Positions 60,791 through 64,000 of a stretch of 64,000 bases of DNA are shown here, in pieces. Numbering within the stretch: the first letter of the stretch is position 1; each line of letters opens with the position of its first letter. The translations under genes and the position numbers were made by a program. The notes below the pieces were generated by a model. The model saw only the letters and a program-made list of their open reading frames with translations, searched no databases and was not told the DNA's origin. The DNA comes from Solen grandis (lineage: Eukaryota; Mollusca; Bivalvia; Adapedonta; Solenidae): the NCBI GenBank assembly GCA_021229015.1, contig CM037782.1, positions 60,328,541-60,392,540 on the forward strand, given 5' to 3'.

Positions 60791-61009
60791 GTATTCAAAA
60801 AACACGATGCCCCTGTCCGAGTCTGAGAAGGTCAGATGTCAAATAATTGATCTCAACTAAATTCCATTCATCAGTGAAGTAAGTATGTCAAAATGTCAAA
60901 TAAATATACTTTATATAGTAATGAAGTAAACTTCAAGACAAAAAAAAAAAAGGGAGTTAATTAAAAAAAAAAACCAGACCGAGTTCTTTTTTGTAATCAT
61001 TGCACTTTT

Positions 61010-61232
61010 GCTACTCACTATCTATTTATCTCTTAAGTTTCAAATCAATAAATTCAATAGTTGAGGAGTTGATGCTCTGGACATTGTCACATTCTATTCA
61101 TAAATGAAGTTTCAAGTCAATACCTTTTATAGTTTTCAAATTATGGCCGATGTTAAAGTTGCTGACAAACCAACAAACAGACAGGGCAAAAACAATATGC
61201 CCCCAATCACAGATCTCAGGGGGCATTAAAAT
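61010..61232. mobile_element. 'gggggcat' element end
   Basis: gctactcactatctatttat, tatggccgatgttaaagttg and the end caatatgcccccaatcacag + atctcagggggcatt. The edge resembles 27474-28515. Confidence 0.5.
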
Positions 61233-61809
61233 CTCAAAACGATACATTTCGTAGTAACAGATATAGCAGGCAAGAAATAGTGTATGCAATAGTGTATACA
61301 AATACGCAAGATAAAATATAGACAAGGTTAATACTTGAGGATATATAAGTGAATGAGTTAATAAATAAAAATAGAGTTGCACTGTTCATGAGATGAAATA
61401 TAAGTATCACAATTTTTGTTATATCCACATAAATGACAAAATTTCCCCCCAAAACACACATTGGTACACATAATCTCATAAAATCAGAAATTATCCTGAA
61501 TAGAAATTAGCTTCTCTTACAAAAATAACATTAATTGCTTACATTATTCTACATATAAAATGACTGAGGCTGGGTTTGCTAGTACAAAAATTGACAGAAT
61601 ATGGACAAGACAGAAAAGCTGGATAATAAAATGTTAGTTTTTACATATGTACTGCAAACATGAAAAAATGAGACAAAAGGTATTGAACTGGAACACATGT
61701 GGAAAATTTCAACCCCCAAGCTTTAGAACTTACTGAGATAAAAATCTACAAGGAAAGCATTAACCTAAAATCTTTTTTTAATGGGCAGGAAAGAGAAATC
61801 TGTGCAAAT

Positions 61810-62300
61810 ATCTTGAAGTTTTGAAACCCTTTCAAACTTTGAAAGTGAACAAGTATTCCAAGTCTGAATGAAATATACTTGACAAGCGTTGAGAAACTGA
61901 CCTCAACAGAAAAATTAATGTTGAAAAAGGGGCATAACTATGCTAAAATGAAATTTATGGTTACTTTCCCTTTTTTAAAAAAATGTTTCCCCTTTTGATT
62001 GTTATCAAGTTTTCCAAGTTTAATATGAATATGTTTCATGATTATTTTGAGAAACTGACCTTAAAAAAAAAATAGCCAAACATAGAAAATATTAACTTGT
62101 AAAAGGGGCATAACTCTGCCAAAATGAATTTCATGGTTATATGCCCATTTGAAATGGGTTCTGCTTTTGATTGTGAATTTGGTTCTTCTTTTGATTATAA
62201 ACAAGTATCCAAGTTTTGAGTGAATCTGTTTTGGCTGTTTTCAATACATGGACCTTAACAAAAAGATTTAACTAATGCCAACACAGATGTCAAAAAAAGG
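61810..62300. repeat. Tandem 'aggggcataactctgc' repeat, about 190 bp per unit
   Basis: Two to three units holding aacaagtattccaagt, gagaaactgacctcaac and aaaaggggcataactatgc (about 61930 and 62103). A similar phrase, ggggccataactcttgcaga, occurs near 23150. Confidence 0.7.
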
Positions 62301-62732
62301 TTTGACAACAGCTACACTTATTTTCTTCTAAAAGTGGAGCTAAAAAAGAGGGCAGTTCATGAAGTAGGCTGCTGATAAAATAATTAACAAGAAAATAAAC
62401 TTAAATAATTTACAATATATCTTTTTAGACACAATCAAATGTAAAAACAACTGATAATCTCATTTAAAAGCTGTTAATTAAATCTATTCACAAATGGAAG
62501 TTGATAAATTATTTCAAACAGATAATCACTTAAATTATAAAAATTTAAATGAGGGCTATTGTTGTGGTTTATTACCTCACTTAATTTTGGTAACTTTTAA
62601 GTATTTAGAACAAGCTTCACATTTAGATCATCAGTACAAGGCATGATAGGTTGATAGAAAATGAAGCAATCCGTTTTACATGTATTATCGAATATGAAAA
62701 AAGAAAGCTCTTGAAACTGGACACAAAATTAC

Positions 62733-62970
62733 TTAACCCTTTCCCTCATAGAGGACACCATGAAAAGACCTATGCGAACAGCATAAAACCAGATCAGCCT
62801 GCGAGTAACTTGCAGGCTGATCAGGTTTTATGCTGTTCACTGCTCCTCAGTGGTCTGGAAATTAGTATTTTGTAATTAAATTTGGTAAGGTTTAACTGTG
62901 GTTTTCTGCAGATCAGGCTTTATGTGATACCTATTGAGGGCATCAAAATGAGTATATATGAGAGAATGGG
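62733..62970 (+). mobile_element. TTAA MITE family 1, copy 5
   Basis: TTAA and the left end are intact; the palindrome has one change (gcgagtaacttgcagg) and the right end is decayed (gagagaatgggcta). Confidence 0.85.
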
Positions 62971-63404
62971 CTACAAACCAAAAATTTGATCACACTTGCT
63001 TGATCTAGCAGATGATAGAAAACAGTCAATTTTTTATACAAAAAACAATGCTATCTTACAAAAATGTTCATATTTCAACAAAAAATGCTTTCATTTCCAA
63101 TTCACAACTCTTCACATCCCCTTTTCATGAATTTACAATAAACTTTTTATGACCTGTAGTCATAAAACATGGCATGACAGCTATAAACAAACCTCTCCAA
63201 TTTTGAACAATTAAACTAACATGGAGCTATCATACATGCTTTCATCTTATGCAACAGAAATACAAATATCCTTGAGTATGTTGCTCATTGTCACTTGATG
63301 TTGCCCATTTAATGCATGTTATATCTGTCTATACAGTTTTTTGCAATATAAACAATCGCTGGACTTTAAGCATGAATGGACTATATATATGTACAAATTA
63401 GTCT

Positions 63405-63690
63405 CTTGATCATACAGTGAATATCCAACATAACCTGAATTTGTATATATCCAATATAAGTCAAATATGTTCATCCAATATAAGTTCAATTGTATATCCA
63501 ATATAACCCCAATTTGTAAATCTAATATAAATCAAATATGTTTATCCAATATAACCCCAATTTTTGCACATCCAATAAAACTCCCAATTTGTGTATCCAA
63601 AATAACTCAACTAAATTTGTATATCCAATATAAACCCATTTTATTTATTCCCAATTTAAGTTCAATTTGTATGTCCAATTAAAGACCAAA
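63405..63690. repeat. About 26-bp AT-rich tandem repeat 'tgtatatccaatataa'
   Basis: Ten to eleven diverged units of ttgtatatccaatataacc. The short phrase recalls the 22-bp array at 1-77 (gtgtacatccaaatataaa). Confidence 0.8.
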
Positions 63691-64000
63691 CCAAGATTCT
63701 ACATTATATCTTGCCATGCTGTAACAATATAAAAAAAAAAATCACAGATTATAAAATAGGGGTCCGTGGTAAGAACCACAATAAAACACCCCCTGTCCTC
63801 ACACACACTTTTTTTCAATTAGAAGCCTGACTACCTTTGTAAACATGAACCTATATGCATCACTGTTTGTTTTAAACTTACGGAACACTGTAAGATGACT
63901 AGAGCTCTTTTGAAAAGTATAACAGTAGAGAAAAGCATTTTTATTTTGAAGAATTCAATGTTATTAAATTTCTGAAAAACTGGGTATAGGAAGTAAAATG

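Larger units (their letters stand above)
56745..64000. other. Gene-free region downstream of the SOD-like gene
   Basis: No exon recognised on either strand. 56900-57370, 57620-58010, 58730-59050, 61240-61780 and 62980-63400 hold nothing named. The stretch could include a long 3' UTR or introns of a neighbouring gene, but nothing in the sequence shows it. Confidence 0.55.

Overview
The window looks like nuclear DNA of a bivalve mollusc. It is AT-rich, intron-bearing and crowded with dispersed repeats. Typical bivalve types are present: tRNA-headed SINEs, TTAA-flanked MITEs, and elements edged with 'gggggcat' or 'agctcacctga'. The protein evidence agrees, with a secreted Cu/Zn-SOD-fold protein carrying low-complexity arms and an ARFGAP1-like tail. 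The species cannot be fixed by eye. A run of 100 N at 26058-26157 marks an assembly gap.

Only two protein-coding loci can be supported, both on the + strand. (1) At 35050-38165 are the last two coding exons of a gene whose product resembles the C-terminal half of ARFGAP1, the Golgi/COPI Arf GTPase-activating protein; upstream exons were not found. (2) At 50077-56477 is a complete six-exon gene with consistent splice phases (1500 nt, 499 residues). It encodes a signal peptide, a GFGQQQP heptad array, a Cu/Zn superoxide dismutase domain and a C-terminal NPNM pentapeptide array. The SOD domain keeps six of seven metal ligands, but the last copper His is Lys and the active-site Arg is Pro. It is therefore probably a metal-binding or structural extracellular protein rather than an efficient SOD. 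A shell, byssus or haemolymph role is a guess from architecture.

Layout: 1-26057 has no recognisable gene and holds SINE copies, MITEs, pogo-like fragments, simple repeats and a 48-bp tandem array. 26158-35049 is repeat-dense: two nested insertions, 149-bp repeats inside a dispersed element, and a 25-bp minisatellite. 35050-38165 is the ARFGAP1-like 3' end, whose last intron carries a TTAA MITE nested in another MITE. 38166-50076 holds MITEs, foldbacks, a roughly 1-kb inverted-repeat-bounded unit and a LINE 3' end. 50077-56744 is the SOD-like gene, with SINE and hAT-like insertions in its introns. 56745-64000 is gene-free repeat sequence.

The two genes show no functional link. No operon, CRISPR array, functional tRNA or rRNA was seen. 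The most interesting locus is the SOD-fold gene with two unrelated repetitive arms and altered catalytic residues. The clearest mobile-element history is in the nested insertions with visible target-site duplications.
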